Of a DNA stretch of 64,000 nt, positions 43,873 through 52,809 are shown one piece after another; position 1 is the first letter of the stretch, and each line of letters opens with the position of its first letter. Source of the stretch: Runella sp. SP2 (GTDB taxonomy: Bacteria > Bacteroidota > Bacteroidia > Cytophagales > Spirosomataceae); assembly GCF_003711225.1 (NCBI RefSeq), contig NZ_CP031030.1, positions 6,375,501 through 6,439,500 on the forward strand. The letters are read 5' to 3'. The position numbers and the translations under genes were made by a program. Below the pieces are notes generated by a model. That model saw only the letters and a program-made list of their open reading frames with translations, did no database searches and was not told the origin of the DNA.

Positions 43873-44550
43873 TTAGTGATGAGAACCTAAAAAAGCCTCT
43901 GCCCAAAGAATGTCTTCGGGCGTTGTGATTTTAATGTTTTCGTACGCCCCGTCGATGAGGGTTACTTCACGGCCCGCAAAGTTGAGAACGCTGGCACAGT
44001 CGGTGAAGAAAGGCTGCTCAGGAGCGTCAAAAGCTGGGCGCATCCAATCGAGTCGGAAAGTTTGGGGTGTTTGAACGAGTTGGTAAGAAGCGCGTTCGGC
44101 TGATTGGTTGCTGCCGTCTTCGGCCACAAATCGGAGAGAGTCTTTGAGCGGAACGCTCGTGACGGCAGCGCCCTTGTCGGCGGCAACCTCAAACCCTTTG
44201 GCAATGATTTCGGGGGTAACAAAAGGACGAACTCCGTCATGAACAGCGACGAGTCCTTCTTTTGTGCTGATGCGTTGAAGCCCGTTTTTGACCGATTGGA
44301 AGCGGGTGCCACCGCCAGTAACGGTGACAATCGGAGGGTAGAATTCGTGCTTGTCGCACAGGGCGTACCAAGCTTGCATTTCGCTGGCTGGGAGAACCAG
44401 AATGAGCTGCAAAGAGAAATCATACGAAAGGAATTTCTCAATGGTGTGCATTAAAATGGGTTTACCGCCAATTTCAATAAATTGCTTTGGCATCTTTTTC
44501 CCCATGCGTGTTCCGCTTCCCCCAGCGACGATAATGGCAAATTTTGTCAT
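43873..44550 (-). CDS. ispD: 2-C-methyl-D-erythritol 4-phosphate cytidylyltransferase
   Basis: A 225-residue enzyme of the non-mevalonate isoprenoid pathway that joins CTP to methylerythritol phosphate. The nucleotide loop is IIVAGGSGTRMGKKMPKQF; others are LVAVHDGVRPFV, DSLRFV and the C-terminal IKITTPEDILWAE. Length is normal. The start codon lies 4 bp after the queA stop, showing tight coupling in the operon. Confidence 0.97.
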   Translation of the reverse strand: MTKFAIIVAGGSGTRMGKKMPKQFIEIGGKPILMHTIEKFLSYDFSLQLILVLPASEMQAWYALCDKHEFYPPIVTVTGGGTRFQSVKNGLQRISTKEGLVAVHDGVRPFVTPEIIAKGFEVAADKGAAVTSVPLKDSLRFVAEDGSNQSAERASYQLVQTPQTFRLDWMRPAFDAPEQPFFTDCASVLNFAGREVTLIDGAYENIKITTPEDILWAEAFLGSHH

Positions 44551-44554
44551 TTGC

Positions 44555-45598
44555 TTAGATGATCAACATGGCGTCGCCGTAGCTGAAAAACTTATATTTT
44601 TCTTTGATGGCTACCTCGTAAGCCTCCATGATTAACTCATGTCCACCGAATGCGCAAGTCATCATCAATAGAATGGACTCAGGTAAGTGGAAGTTGGTCA
44701 ATAGCGCGTTTGAAATCTTGAAATCGTATGGAGGAAAAATAAACTTATCAGTCCATCCTACAAATGGCTTAACGCGATTATTGGCCGATACCGAAGATTC
44801 AAGTGCTTTGAGAGAAGTTGTTCCAATGGCACAAACCTTCTTCTTGTTGTCTAATGCGTTGTTAATAATCACCGTACTTGGTTCAGAAATTGCATAATTT
44901 TCTGAGTCGGTTTTGTGCTTGGTCAAATCTTCGACATCCACTTGGCGGAAAGTACCTACGCCTACGTGTAAAGTGATAGGCGCAAAATTAATCCCCTTGA
45001 TTTCCATGCGGCGCTGAATCACTTTTGTAAAGTGCATCCCCGCGGTAGGTGCCGCTACAGCGCCTACGTGTTGGGCAAAGATAGTTTGATAACGCTCACG
45101 GTCAGCATCTTCTACTTTGCGCTTGATGTCGCGCGGTAGGGGAGTTTCGCCTAGTTCGTCGATGGCACGCATGAGCTCGTCGTGGTTGCCATCATATAAG
45201 AAGCGGATCGTACGGCCGCGCGAGGTGGTGTTGTCAATGACTTCTGCTACCAAATCGCTATCGCCAAAATACAATTTGTTTCCAACCCGAATTTTACGTG
45301 CGGGATCCACCAATACGTCCCAAAGGCGCATTTCGCGGTTAAGCTCGCGCAACAGAAATACTTCGATTTTAGCCCCTGTTTTTTCCTTTTGTCCGTACAA
45401 ACGAGCAGGGAAAACTTTGGTATCGTTGACAACCATTACGTCGCCTTCGCTGAAGTAATCTATAATTTCGGAAAATTTTTTATGTTCAATTTTCTTAGTT
45501 TGACGATTTACCACCATTAAGCGGGAGTCGCCACGATCGGCTGGATAGAGCGCAACAAGGCTCTGAGGAAGGTCAAACTTGAACTCGGACAGTTTCAT
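44555..45598 (-). CDS. queA: tRNA preQ1(34) S-adenosylmethionine ribosyltransferase-isomerase
   Basis: A 347-residue enzyme that transfers and isomerises the ribosyl moiety of AdoMet onto preQ1 in tRNA, the penultimate step of queuosine synthesis. Family landmarks are [66 protein letters not shown] and [11 protein letters not shown]. First gene of the queA-ispD-meaB operon; a TACTTTTG -7 box lies 43 bp upstream. Confidence 0.97.
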   Translation of the reverse strand: MKLSEFKFDLPQSLVALYPADRGDSRLMVVNRQTKKIEHKKFSEIIDYFSEGDVMVVNDTKVFPARLYGQKEKTGAKIEVFLLRELNREMRLWDVLVDPARKIRVGNKLYFGDSDLVAEVIDNTTSRGRTIRFLYDGNHDELMRAIDELGETPLPRDIKRKVEDADRERYQTIFAQHVGAVAAPTAGMHFTKVIQRRMEIKGINFAPITLHVGVGTFRQVDVEDLTKHKTDSENYAISEPSTVIINNALDNKKKVCAIGTTSLKALESSVSANNRVKPFVGWTDKFIFPPYDFKISNALLTNFHLPESILLMMTCAFGGHELIMEAYEVAIKEKYKFFSYGDAMLII

Positions 45599-45640
45599 AT
45601 ATCTTTTTTATCTAAAAGACACCTCAAAAAATTAAGACCG

Positions 45641-45648
45641 CAAAAGTA
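45641..45648 (-). promoter_or_regulatory. -7 box of the queA operon
   Basis: TACTTTTG on the minus strand matches TAnnTTTG and lies 43 bp before the queA start codon. No clear -33 TTTG was found at the usual spacing. Confidence 0.5.
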
Positions 45649-45734
45649 CTAATAAATAAGCGATTTTCAGTTACTTTGGTGCTTTTTTTTAGATATATCC
45701 CTTCCTCAGAGGTTTTGAGAATTAACTTGACGCT

Positions 45735-46295
45735 TTAGGGAACGAGTGACAATGGAAAAGTAACGTTGGCATCGTCGCTACCAGGAGTGACAGTCCCGTT
45801 CTTTACTGGTTGACCATTAACGGGCGGTTGGTGACGAAGCTGTACTTTTATCGTACCTGTGCTGGCTGCTCCTGTCACTAGCGTACCTGCCAATCCAATG
45901 GGTAGGTTGCGGCTGTCTTTATCAGTGGCGGTGTAAGTAAACAGGCTAGATGCACTTGGGGTTACTACGACTAAGTGCTCATCTGCTTCTTCCAAAATCT
46001 CGCTATTAATGCTTTCTGCTGGGGACACACTTTCATTTAAAAATTCTACCTCAAGTTTGTAAGTGCGGCTTGGGCGTAAAGAAATAGCGCTGATGGTAGG
46101 GGCAGCACCACCGTCGCCGTCCAAATCTTTCCACTCAAAAGTTTGAGTTGTCGTTGTGCCATTTTCGGTAAATTTTAACCGAACTGTGGTAATCAACTCG
46201 TTTTCATCCTCGGGAGCGGGATCTTCTTTTTTGCAACTTCCAAGGGTTAAAACTAAACCTAATAGAATGATAAGCCGGGTGTGAAAAAGTGACAT
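45735..46295 (-). CDS. Lipoprotein of a probable metal-acquisition operon
   Basis: A 186-residue lipoprotein with signal peptide and lipobox (VLTLGSC). The mature part is acidic at first (KKEDPAPEDENE), followed by a single beta-rich domain with FEWKDLDGDGGAAP, YKLEVEFLNESVSPAESI, EEADEH and IKVQLRHQPPV. Proteins of this kind in Bacteroidota often carry the misleading label 'type 1 periplasmic binding fold'. It starts 28 bp after the CobW gene on the same strand. Its place beside a TonB receptor and CobW, and its acidic and histidine residues, suggest metal binding at the outer membrane. Confidence 0.7.
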   Translation of the reverse strand: MSLFHTRLIILLGLVLTLGSCKKEDPAPEDENELITTVRLKFTENGTTTTQTFEWKDLDGDGGAAPTISAISLRPSRTYKLEVEFLNESVSPAESINSEILEEADEHLVVVTPSASSLFTYTATDKDSRNLPIGLAGTLVTGAASTGTIKVQLRHQPPVNGQPVKNGTVTPGSDDANVTFPLSLVP

Positions 46296-46322
46296 AGTTT
46301 GATGGATATGTTGAATGAAAAA

Positions 46323-47534
46323 TTATAAAACTGGGAATGGGTCAAAAAAACGTTCGTTGGCTTCCATTTTTTTGATTTCTGCTTCGGTACAAAGACACGC
46401 AAGGAGTTCTTGCTCAATCGCTTTGGGGTTTAAATCTTGCCCAATAATCACAAGTTCGTTTTGACGGTCGCCAAAACGCTTATCCCATTTACTTTCGATG
46501 AGCTTTTGATTTGAGACGTAAGCCGAATACCGAATTCGCTGGTTAAAAGGCATGCTGCACCACCAAACTCCCGCGCTTTCAGCACGAAGGGAGCCGCCTG
46601 CTTGGCTCCAGTTAATGGCTTCGTCGGGGCGGGAAGCTAACCAAAAAAGTCCTTTGCTGCGGATAATGCCTGCGTGCCAATCGTTGGAAAGGTAATTCCA
46701 AAAGCGCTCAGGGTGGAAAGGGCGCTTGTCTCGAAATACAAACGAACTGATGCCGTACTCTTCGGTTTCGGGCGTGTGTCCTTTGCCTGAGGCTGTGTTT
46801 TGTAACTCTTGAATCCAGCCTGCGGATTGCTCGGCTTTGTCGTAGTCAAATAGACCCGTGTTTAGAATCGTGGAAGGAGGCACTTTGCCAAAAGTCGTTG
46901 GGATAATTTTTGCTACGGGGTTCAAGGACTTGATGATGGCTGTTAACTCTTCTAGCTGTGCTTTGGTGACTAAATCGGTTTTGTTCAATAGGATGATGTC
47001 GGCAAACTCAATTTGGTCGGTCAATAAGTTGACAATTGTCCGATAATCTTGCGGGTCTTCACTGAGTTGGCGCGTTTGAAGGGTATCCACCGAACCAAAA
47101 TCTTTGGCAAAATTGAAGGCATCCACCACCGTGACCATGCTGTCGATTTGTGCCCATTTAGACAAATCAATGCCGTTTTCTTCGTCCACAAACGTGAAAG
47201 TTTGCGCCACAGGAACAGGCTCAGAAATGCCTGTGCTTTCAATGAGTAGGTAGTCAAAGCGGTTTTCTTTGGCCAGCCGTTCTACTTCTACCATCAAATC
47301 TTCCCTGAGCGTGCAACAAATACAACCATTCGACATCTCAACGAGTTTTTCTTCGGTGCGAGAAAGGGTGTTTTCTCGCGCTACAAGCTGTGCGTCAATG
47401 TTTACCTCACTCATGTCGTTCACAATGACCGCGACTTTAAGTCCTTCCTTGTTGTGAAGTACGTGGTTGAGTAGGGTGGTCTTACCTGCCCCCAAAAAAC
47501 CTGACAGTACGGTTACGGGCAATTTTTTTTTCAT
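46323..47534 (-). CDS. CobW/ZNG1-type GTP-dependent metallochaperone
   Basis: A 403-residue G3E GTPase of the CobW family. The P-loop is [15 protein letters not shown]; the metal-binding CxCC motif is [10 protein letters not shown]; others are [11 protein letters not shown] and ILLNKTDLV. The C-terminal CobW_C domain is present ([12 protein letters not shown]). Zinc-linked members deliver metal to client enzymes when zinc is scarce. Two TTGCAA-type palindromes lie between this gene and the TonB gene stop, and a similar one precedes the TonB gene, consistent with Zur-like control. Operon partner: the lipoprotein at 45735. Confidence 0.88.
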   Translation of the reverse strand: MKKKLPVTVLSGFLGAGKTTLLNHVLHNKEGLKVAVIVNDMSEVNIDAQLVARENTLSRTEEKLVEMSNGCICCTLREDLMVEVERLAKENRFDYLLIESTGISEPVPVAQTFTFVDEENGIDLSKWAQIDSMVTVVDAFNFAKDFGSVDTLQTRQLSEDPQDYRTIVNLLTDQIEFADIILLNKTDLVTKAQLEELTAIIKSLNPVAKIIPTTFGKVPPSTILNTGLFDYDKAEQSAGWIQELQNTASGKGHTPETEEYGISSFVFRDKRPFHPERFWNYLSNDWHAGIIRSKGLFWLASRPDEAINWSQAGGSLRAESAGVWWCSMPFNQRIRYSAYVSNQKLIESKWDKRFGDRQNELVIIGQDLNPKAIEQELLACLCTEAEIKKMEANERFFDPFPVL

Positions 47535-47546
47535 TTGTGGCTATTT

Positions 47547-47598
47547 TTGCAATAATGTTGCAAATGTAATTAAAGTTTCACTTGCATCAATGTTGCAA
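47547..47598 (-). promoter_or_regulatory. Two palindromic operators upstream of the CobW gene (Zur-like)
   Basis: TTGCAATAATGTTGCAA (47547-47563) and TTGCATCAATGTTGCAA (47582-47598) each pair at seven of eight symmetric positions. Their centres are 35 bp apart. They lie 13 and 48 bp upstream of the CobW start codon. The shared design with 50019-50033 suggests one regulator; a Fur-family zinc repressor fits the gene content. Confidence 0.65.
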
Positions 47599-47630
47599 TT
47601 GACTTTTGAGCAGAATTTTTTGCAAAGGAA

Positions 47631-49997
47631 TTAAAACGTATAGCGAAGTTTCAGGGAGATATTGCGGCCTTGTTCGGTTGCAAAGTAGCGAAACCGATTG
47701 AGGTAGTCGCGGTACGAAGTATTAAGGGCGTTTTGAACCGCAAAAGTCCAATGTAATTGCGACGATTCCTTGAGCGACAGAATGCCCCCTATGTTTATAT
47801 TCCACAAATGATAAGCCGAAGGAGGTTCCATAAAATCACTGTTAGGCGGTACGCGTCGCTGTTTGTCCACCCAAAGGTGGCTGAGTGTCACATAGGTATC
47901 TTTGGAAGAAAACACTTTCCCAACATTCCAACGCAATTCATTTTCGATGCGATTGGCAGGAATAAACACCAAATACCCCTGCTCACGGCGGTCGTAAGCG
48001 CGCAAATAAGAGAGTTTTAAATTATGGGAAAAATGCTTTGGAATTATATCCCACTGAGTATCAAGGTCGAAGCCCGTAAATGTGGCGTCGGTTTGGGTGT
48101 ATTTGAAATAGGGGAACGCGCCACGGATGGTCAAAATAGGTTCGGCTTGGGGCTTTAGGTAAATAAAATCAGAAATTTGGTTGTGATACATTCCCAATTC
48201 TCCCTTAAAACGTTGGCCAGTGTATTCCACACTTCCGATGAGGTTGTAAGCGATTTCAGGCCGAAGAGTTTCGTCGCCTTCTTCGTACGAAGCTGCTCCG
48301 TGGTGAACGCCTTTGCTGTACAATTCATTGGGCGTAGGGGGCCGCCAAGCTGTTCCAAAATTGGCTCGAAACGACAACTTTTCGTCGGGGGTATAAACTA
48401 CGCCAACGGTCCCAGAGCCATTATTAAATGAATGATGTCGAGGGTCAGGCGTGCTGCCAATGAAGCGAAAAACATCCAATTGGCGCCAGTCAAAACGAGC
48501 GCCAGCTTCCAACTCCCAGTGTTGAAATACCCAACGTTCTAGCCCAAAAACGCCGATATTGGTTTGCTCAAAATCAGGAATCAGTGGCCGCCCGTCCGTA
48601 AAGTTGTACTGATACAGTCCACTTAGGCCAAGTTGTCCACTCATTTTGCCGTTGCCAAGTGGCTTGTGGTCAAGCACAAGGTCGCTGGTAAGGGTAGTGA
48701 TGCGGAATAGTAGCGCGGGAGTAGTGGATGCTTGCGGCCCGTGCAAGTCATACTCGGCCCGACGGTTAAATTGCCGCCCGACGGTCCAACTAAGTCGGTT
48801 GCCGTTAAAATTATAAAATGCTTTTCCTTTGAGAAGGTTATGGAGAATGAGCTGGTTGGGGCGTTCGATGTTGCGGGTGAAGTCCGTTTTGATAAATGGT
48901 TCGCCGTTTTTGATGACGTTTAATAAATCGGACGTACTCCCAATGTGTGAACCCGAAAAAATGCCAATGTTATTAACAAATTGGCTAAAAAATGCTTCAA
49001 CGCCAAAGCGGCTGCTTCGGTAGCCTGTTGTGACCGAAAAATTGTTTTCTCGCACGCCCGTATTGGCCATAAAATAGTCGGGAGTGCGGATGTTGCCACC
49101 GTTTTTGAGGGTGCCTTGAATACGCCACGCCCAGCCTTTCCACTGTGGTAATCCTCCTTGCAATGTACCTGACACAACCCCAATGCGGCCGTTGGAAAAC
49201 GCCGCAGCATTCACTTCGCCACTCAGTCGTGGGGTTTTGGGAAGCTCGTCGGGCTCGACCAAAATAACGCCCGCAATGGCGTCAGAGCCGTAGCGAACAC
49301 CTGCTGCTCCTTTGACAACGGTTAGGCGTTTGGCAATAAACGGGTCGATTTCGGGCGCGTGTTCTGAGCCCCACTGTTGGCCTTCTTGGCGAATGCCGTT
49401 GTTCATAATGACGACCCGATTGCTGTGCAGACCGTGGATGACGGGCTTGCTAATCGATGCCCCAGTTTGCAGGGTTGTGACGCCCGATATTTTTTTGAGG
49501 GCGTCGCCCAACGTTTCACCACGGGTGAGGTCGAGGGCTTGACCTTCTAAAAGGCTACTTTTTTGGGAAAGAGGCGTTTGGATGCGCCGTGCAACAATCT
49601 CGACGTCCTGAAGGTGAACCTCATCTTCTCTCAGGTTCAGGTCCTCTTCGGCGCTGTGCTCAAGAACAATGGAGGTTTTAATGATTTTATACCCAACGAT
49701 TCGGCATTCGAGGGTGTATTTCCCTTGGCAAATTTGGTCGATTTTATACCGTCCTGAGGTGTCCGTTGTGGCAAAAAAGGAAGTTCCTTCGATGCGTAAA
49801 ATAGCCCCAACGATGGGTTGACGGGTTTCACGGTCTTTGACGACTCCCTTGATGAGACAGTGGCAATCTTTCGCAGTTTGACCGTAAGCAGAGTGAAACA
49901 ACAAAAAAAGAACCCATCCAGTGAAGAATTGATGCTGCCAACGGCGTCTTGGGCGCGTCGGGAATATTGAGGAAGGAGGAAGTTCTTTTTTATTCAT
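47631..49997 (-). CDS. TonB-dependent outer-membrane receptor (ZnuD-like)
   Basis: A 788-residue outer-membrane transporter. Signal peptide (WVLFLLFHSAYGQ), then a carboxypeptidase-like beta domain (IKGVVKDRETRQPIVGAILRIEG), a plug (TLGDALKKISGVTTLQTG and GAAGVRYGSDAIAGVI) and a 22-strand-type barrel ending in the aromatic-terminated strand NISLKLRYTF. It should import a metal or metal complex with TonB energy. Pairing with a CobW GTPase and a shared operator suggests zinc. ATG 49997 is preferred to an in-frame TTG at 50006. A palindrome lies 22 bp upstream of the start. Confidence 0.88.
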   Translation of the reverse strand: MNKKELPPSSIFPTRPRRRWQHQFFTGWVLFLLFHSAYGQTAKDCHCLIKGVVKDRETRQPIVGAILRIEGTSFFATTDTSGRYKIDQICQGKYTLECRIVGYKIIKTSIVLEHSAEEDLNLREDEVHLQDVEIVARRIQTPLSQKSSLLEGQALDLTRGETLGDALKKISGVTTLQTGASISKPVIHGLHSNRVVIMNNGIRQEGQQWGSEHAPEIDPFIAKRLTVVKGAAGVRYGSDAIAGVILVEPDELPKTPRLSGEVNAAAFSNGRIGVVSGTLQGGLPQWKGWAWRIQGTLKNGGNIRTPDYFMANTGVRENNFSVTTGYRSSRFGVEAFFSQFVNNIGIFSGSHIGSTSDLLNVIKNGEPFIKTDFTRNIERPNQLILHNLLKGKAFYNFNGNRLSWTVGRQFNRRAEYDLHGPQASTTPALLFRITTLTSDLVLDHKPLGNGKMSGQLGLSGLYQYNFTDGRPLIPDFEQTNIGVFGLERWVFQHWELEAGARFDWRQLDVFRFIGSTPDPRHHSFNNGSGTVGVVYTPDEKLSFRANFGTAWRPPTPNELYSKGVHHGAASYEEGDETLRPEIAYNLIGSVEYTGQRFKGELGMYHNQISDFIYLKPQAEPILTIRGAFPYFKYTQTDATFTGFDLDTQWDIIPKHFSHNLKLSYLRAYDRREQGYLVFIPANRIENELRWNVGKVFSSKDTYVTLSHLWVDKQRRVPPNSDFMEPPSAYHLWNINIGGILSLKESSQLHWTFAVQNALNTSYRDYLNRFRYFATEQGRNISLKLRYTF

Positions 49998-50018
49998 TTT
50001 GGACAAAAGTACTTCATC

Positions 50019-50033
50019 TGCAACGAAGTTGCA
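50019..50033 (-). promoter_or_regulatory. Palindromic operator upstream of the TonB receptor gene
   Basis: TGCAAC-GAA-GTTGCA is a perfect 6-bp-arm palindrome. It shares TGCAA...GTTGCA with the two sites upstream of the CobW gene and probably binds the same Zur-like repressor. Confidence 0.6.
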
Positions 50034-50053
50034 ACTATAAAAAGTTCACTAAA

Positions 50054-50100
50054 AAACCTGTTGGGTAGTTCTTTCTAAAAAGAAATTCCAACAGGTTTTA
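50054..50100 (-). terminator. Terminator of the MORN-like gene
   Basis: AAAACCTGTTGG (50054-50065) pairs with CCAACAGGTTTT (50089-50100). On the minus strand it directly follows the stop codon at 50103 and ends in T-rich sequence. Confidence 0.8.
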
Positions 50101-50102
50101 GC

Positions 50103-51107
50103 TTATTTTTCAGACTCTTCGGTGGTGTCGGCGTCTTTGGGGCGTTCGTAAATAAGTTTGCCCTTATCGTCCCATTCGCTGAGAACCACTGCTTCGCCGT
50201 CTTCATACCAGTAGCGAGGGTAGCGGGTTACTTTTTTGCGTTGACGACGGTATTGGTAGTATTCATTCCAGGTTCCGACGGGGAAATCGTTGTCGTATTG
50301 GCCTTTGACCATGAGCTGACCACCGTCATAAAACATCAGGTAATCACCTTTGCGTTTGCCAAACTGCACTGGAATCACTTCCCGCACCTTGGTGTGTGCC
50401 GAATCATAATAGGTGACTCTTGACTCGGCAGGAAATCCGTGTTTCCATTTGCTTTTGTCCAACAATTTATAATCGCCGTCGTAACTTTCCCAGCGCCCAT
50501 CTTTGGTGCCGATGTAATAATTGCCTTCTTCGACCAAATTTCCCGACACGTAGCGTTTGTATGGGCCGTGCAAAATCAGCGCCGCTTCTTTGTCTTTCAT
50601 CACCGATTTAGTAATGATGCGGTTGCGGGTATCGTACCAATACACATCCAGCCCATCGTAGGTACGTGGTTGGCGGTATTCTTTCAGAACGTGAAATTCG
50701 ATTTGCGTAATACGGTCGCCACTTCCCGTGCTAGAGGTCATGCGGTTGATGGCAAGCCCTTCGTAATCGGTATGGTATTTTTTCTTTTTCTGCCTGCGTG
50801 CCTTTTCTTTTTTCTTAATATCCTTGATTTTGAGGCCAAGGTCGGGCAGCGTTTCACTGAAAAACTCTTTAGCATCCGAGGGTTTGACGGATTTACCTCC
50901 GACGGTGGCACCAACTCCAAGGCTAGGCGTGGCAATGCCTGCTTTTTGGAGCATGCTATCGGCCTGCGCTTTTCGTTCTTTAAGTTGTTGCGATTTGGTT
51001 TTGCTCGACGAAGGGTTTTGCTCTTGTGCAGCAGCCGTAAATGCCAAACAAAGCGTAACAAATGCAGGAACAAAGCGGAAAGAGGACATACTCGAATGCA
51101 AAAACAT
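50103..51107 (-). CDS. Secreted protein with MORN-like (YwqK) repeats
   Basis: A 334-residue protein with a signal peptide (FVPAFVTLCLAFTAAAQ). A basic linker (KKKEKARRQKKKK) is followed by several MORN_2 repeats: GPYKRYVSGNLVEEGNYYIGTKDGRWESYD, GDYLMFYDGGQLMVKGQYDNDFPVGTWNEYY. These repeats are found in many Bacteroidota envelope proteins with no known enzymatic role. ATG 51107 is chosen; ATG 51089 (MSSFRF) is equally possible, while starts further upstream lack a signal. Probably periplasmic or at the outer membrane. It stands alone between two other transcription units. Confidence 0.7.
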   Translation of the reverse strand: MFLHSSMSSFRFVPAFVTLCLAFTAAAQEQNPSSSKTKSQQLKERKAQADSMLQKAGIATPSLGVGATVGGKSVKPSDAKEFFSETLPDLGLKIKDIKKKEKARRQKKKKYHTDYEGLAINRMTSSTGSGDRITQIEFHVLKEYRQPRTYDGLDVYWYDTRNRIITKSVMKDKEAALILHGPYKRYVSGNLVEEGNYYIGTKDGRWESYDGDYKLLDKSKWKHGFPAESRVTYYDSAHTKVREVIPVQFGKRKGDYLMFYDGGQLMVKGQYDNDFPVGTWNEYYQYRRQRKKVTRYPRYWYEDGEAVVLSEWDDKGKLIYERPKDADTTEESEK

Positions 51108-51235
51108 GGTAATTCTACGTGTTTGATACGAAACTAACGAATCATTTGCCAAAATTATACCAAATTTTAAAACGTTGCGCCGCTGATTTTGTTGTACATC
51201 CAATTATTCGCCTTTCGTTGTCTTTCTTTCCTTCG

Positions 51236-52786
51236 TTATGCTTTTAAAATTCGGATTACTTTTTTCCCTGCGTCGCATTGCATTGCACACAAATAAGGGC
51301 CTGGTATCCAGTAGTTTCCGTCAATAATCTCTGAATATACGCCCGCCGCCATGTTGCCTTCTTTAATCGTACCTACTTCACGACCCATCATGTCGTACAG
51401 GCCGATTTTGACGTACATGTCTTTTTTGAGTGAGTACAAAAGGGTGGTGTAGGTCGTGAATGGGTTGGCTCCGCTTTGTTCAAACGTAAACTCTTGGTTG
51501 GTAGCCACGTATCCACTCGTCGATTGGCGGAAAATAGGAAGCGTTGAGAACGTTTTTCCTCCCATAATCTTTTGGACAGTGCTAGATTCTACCCCTAAGT
51601 GGTCTTGCAAAATGCTGGCGTAGATTTGGCGGAAATCGTACTCAAATTTGATGTCGCCGTTGCCGTCGAGGTCACTCAAGACAGGATTTCTTCCCAATAT
51701 CCCTCCCCTAACGCCCGAACCAATCACAAACAGTGGTGCCGCTGAGCCGTGGTCGGTACCCATGGTGCCATTTTGCGACACCCGTCGGCCAAACTCTGAG
51801 AAAGTCATGACCACTACTTTGTCGGCCAAGCCGCGTTTTTCCAAGTCTTTTTGGAAAGCAGCCACGGCATCCGAAACAGTTCTGAGCAAATTGGCGTGGG
51901 TGCCAGTGTTGGTGGCATTGGCCACTACTTGGTTGGCGTGGGTATCAAAACCCCCAATCGTGGTAAGATAGATTGGAGTTTGAAGCCCACCGCCAATAAG
52001 CTCGCTCACAATTTTGAGCTGACTTGCCAAGTTTGTTGTAGGGTAGGTGTAAAGATTTTTGAGAGACTTATCCCATTTTTGTTTGATAATGCCCGAGTAG
52101 GCCACCGACTGGGTCGCTACTTGGCGCATAAAACGAAGTTCGTCGCCTGCAAGGGTATCAGGAACAGGTTCATTATCGAGGGTCGTTCCTGTGACAAGGT
52201 TATAAAAATTAGTAGGGTTACTAAACACTACCCCCGTTGAGCCGAGGTCGGTTTGAATCAACAACGACTCCACCGAACCCAGCTGAATAGCCATGGGTTC
52301 TTCGGGGATTTGGAGGGGAAACCCTGGGTAGAGTTGGGTCAAATAGCGTCCAACCCAGCCTTCATCCCAAAATTCGGCCGCATCAGAGCCCGTCAACCAA
52401 ATATCGGTAGAACGAAAGTGTGAACGGTTGGGGTTGGCATAACCTACATTCTGAACAAGGGTCAGTTTACCTTTGTCGTATAAGTCTTTAAAAGCTGCCA
52501 TTGCAGGATTGAGTCCCATCTGACTTGTCAGGGGCAATACGTTTTCTTTTTTGATGGCAATGCTCGTACGCTTGTTGTAGTACAACGAGTTTTCGTACGG
52601 CACGACGGTATTCAAGCCATCGTTTCCACCCGCAAGCTGGACTAAAACCAAGATTTTTCCGTTAGTTGCTTCCATATCGATGGAAAACGGATTATGGGCA
52701 AAAGCTTTGACGGACATTCCGCCCATTCCAAAAGCGACCCCACCCGACAAAAAGCTTAATTGTTGTAAGAATTCTTTCCGATTCAT
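51236..52786 (-). CDS. DUF1501 domain secreted protein with type IX sorting tail
   Basis: A 516-residue protein with a hydrophobic, Tat-like leader lacking the second arginine (NRKEFLQQLSFLSGGVAFG). The DUF1501 domain has LVLVQLAGGNDGLNTVVPY, SHFRSTDIW, TIGGFDTHANQ, VVMTFSEFGRRVSQNGTMGTDHGSAAPLF and ILGRNPVLSDLD, features of an alkaline-phosphatase-like (sulfatase-like) superfamily. The last 80 residues (VKIGLYDMMGREVGTI ... KKVIRIL) look like a type IX secretion C-terminal domain. Activity unproven. It forms an operon with the DUF1800 gene 23 bp upstream. Confidence 0.9.
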   Translation of the reverse strand: MNRKEFLQQLSFLSGGVAFGMGGMSVKAFAHNPFSIDMEATNGKILVLVQLAGGNDGLNTVVPYENSLYYNKRTSIAIKKENVLPLTSQMGLNPAMAAFKDLYDKGKLTLVQNVGYANPNRSHFRSTDIWLTGSDAAEFWDEGWVGRYLTQLYPGFPLQIPEEPMAIQLGSVESLLIQTDLGSTGVVFSNPTNFYNLVTGTTLDNEPVPDTLAGDELRFMRQVATQSVAYSGIIKQKWDKSLKNLYTYPTTNLASQLKIVSELIGGGLQTPIYLTTIGGFDTHANQVVANATNTGTHANLLRTVSDAVAAFQKDLEKRGLADKVVVMTFSEFGRRVSQNGTMGTDHGSAAPLFVIGSGVRGGILGRNPVLSDLDGNGDIKFEYDFRQIYASILQDHLGVESSTVQKIMGGKTFSTLPIFRQSTSGYVATNQEFTFEQSGANPFTTYTTLLYSLKKDMYVKIGLYDMMGREVGTIKEGNMAAGVYSEIIDGNYWIPGPYLCAMQCDAGKKVIRILKA

Positions 52787-52809
52787 AAGTTATTTTCAGG
52801 GTTGAAGGG

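Noticed and set aside
47535-47630. Cobalamin or other riboswitch ahead of the CobW gene
   Set aside because: The 96-bp gap is too short and is accounted for by two palindromic operators.
50439-51137. A 232-codon plus-strand frame opposite the MORN gene
   Set aside because: Frame shadow; the minus-strand protein has a signal peptide and repeats.
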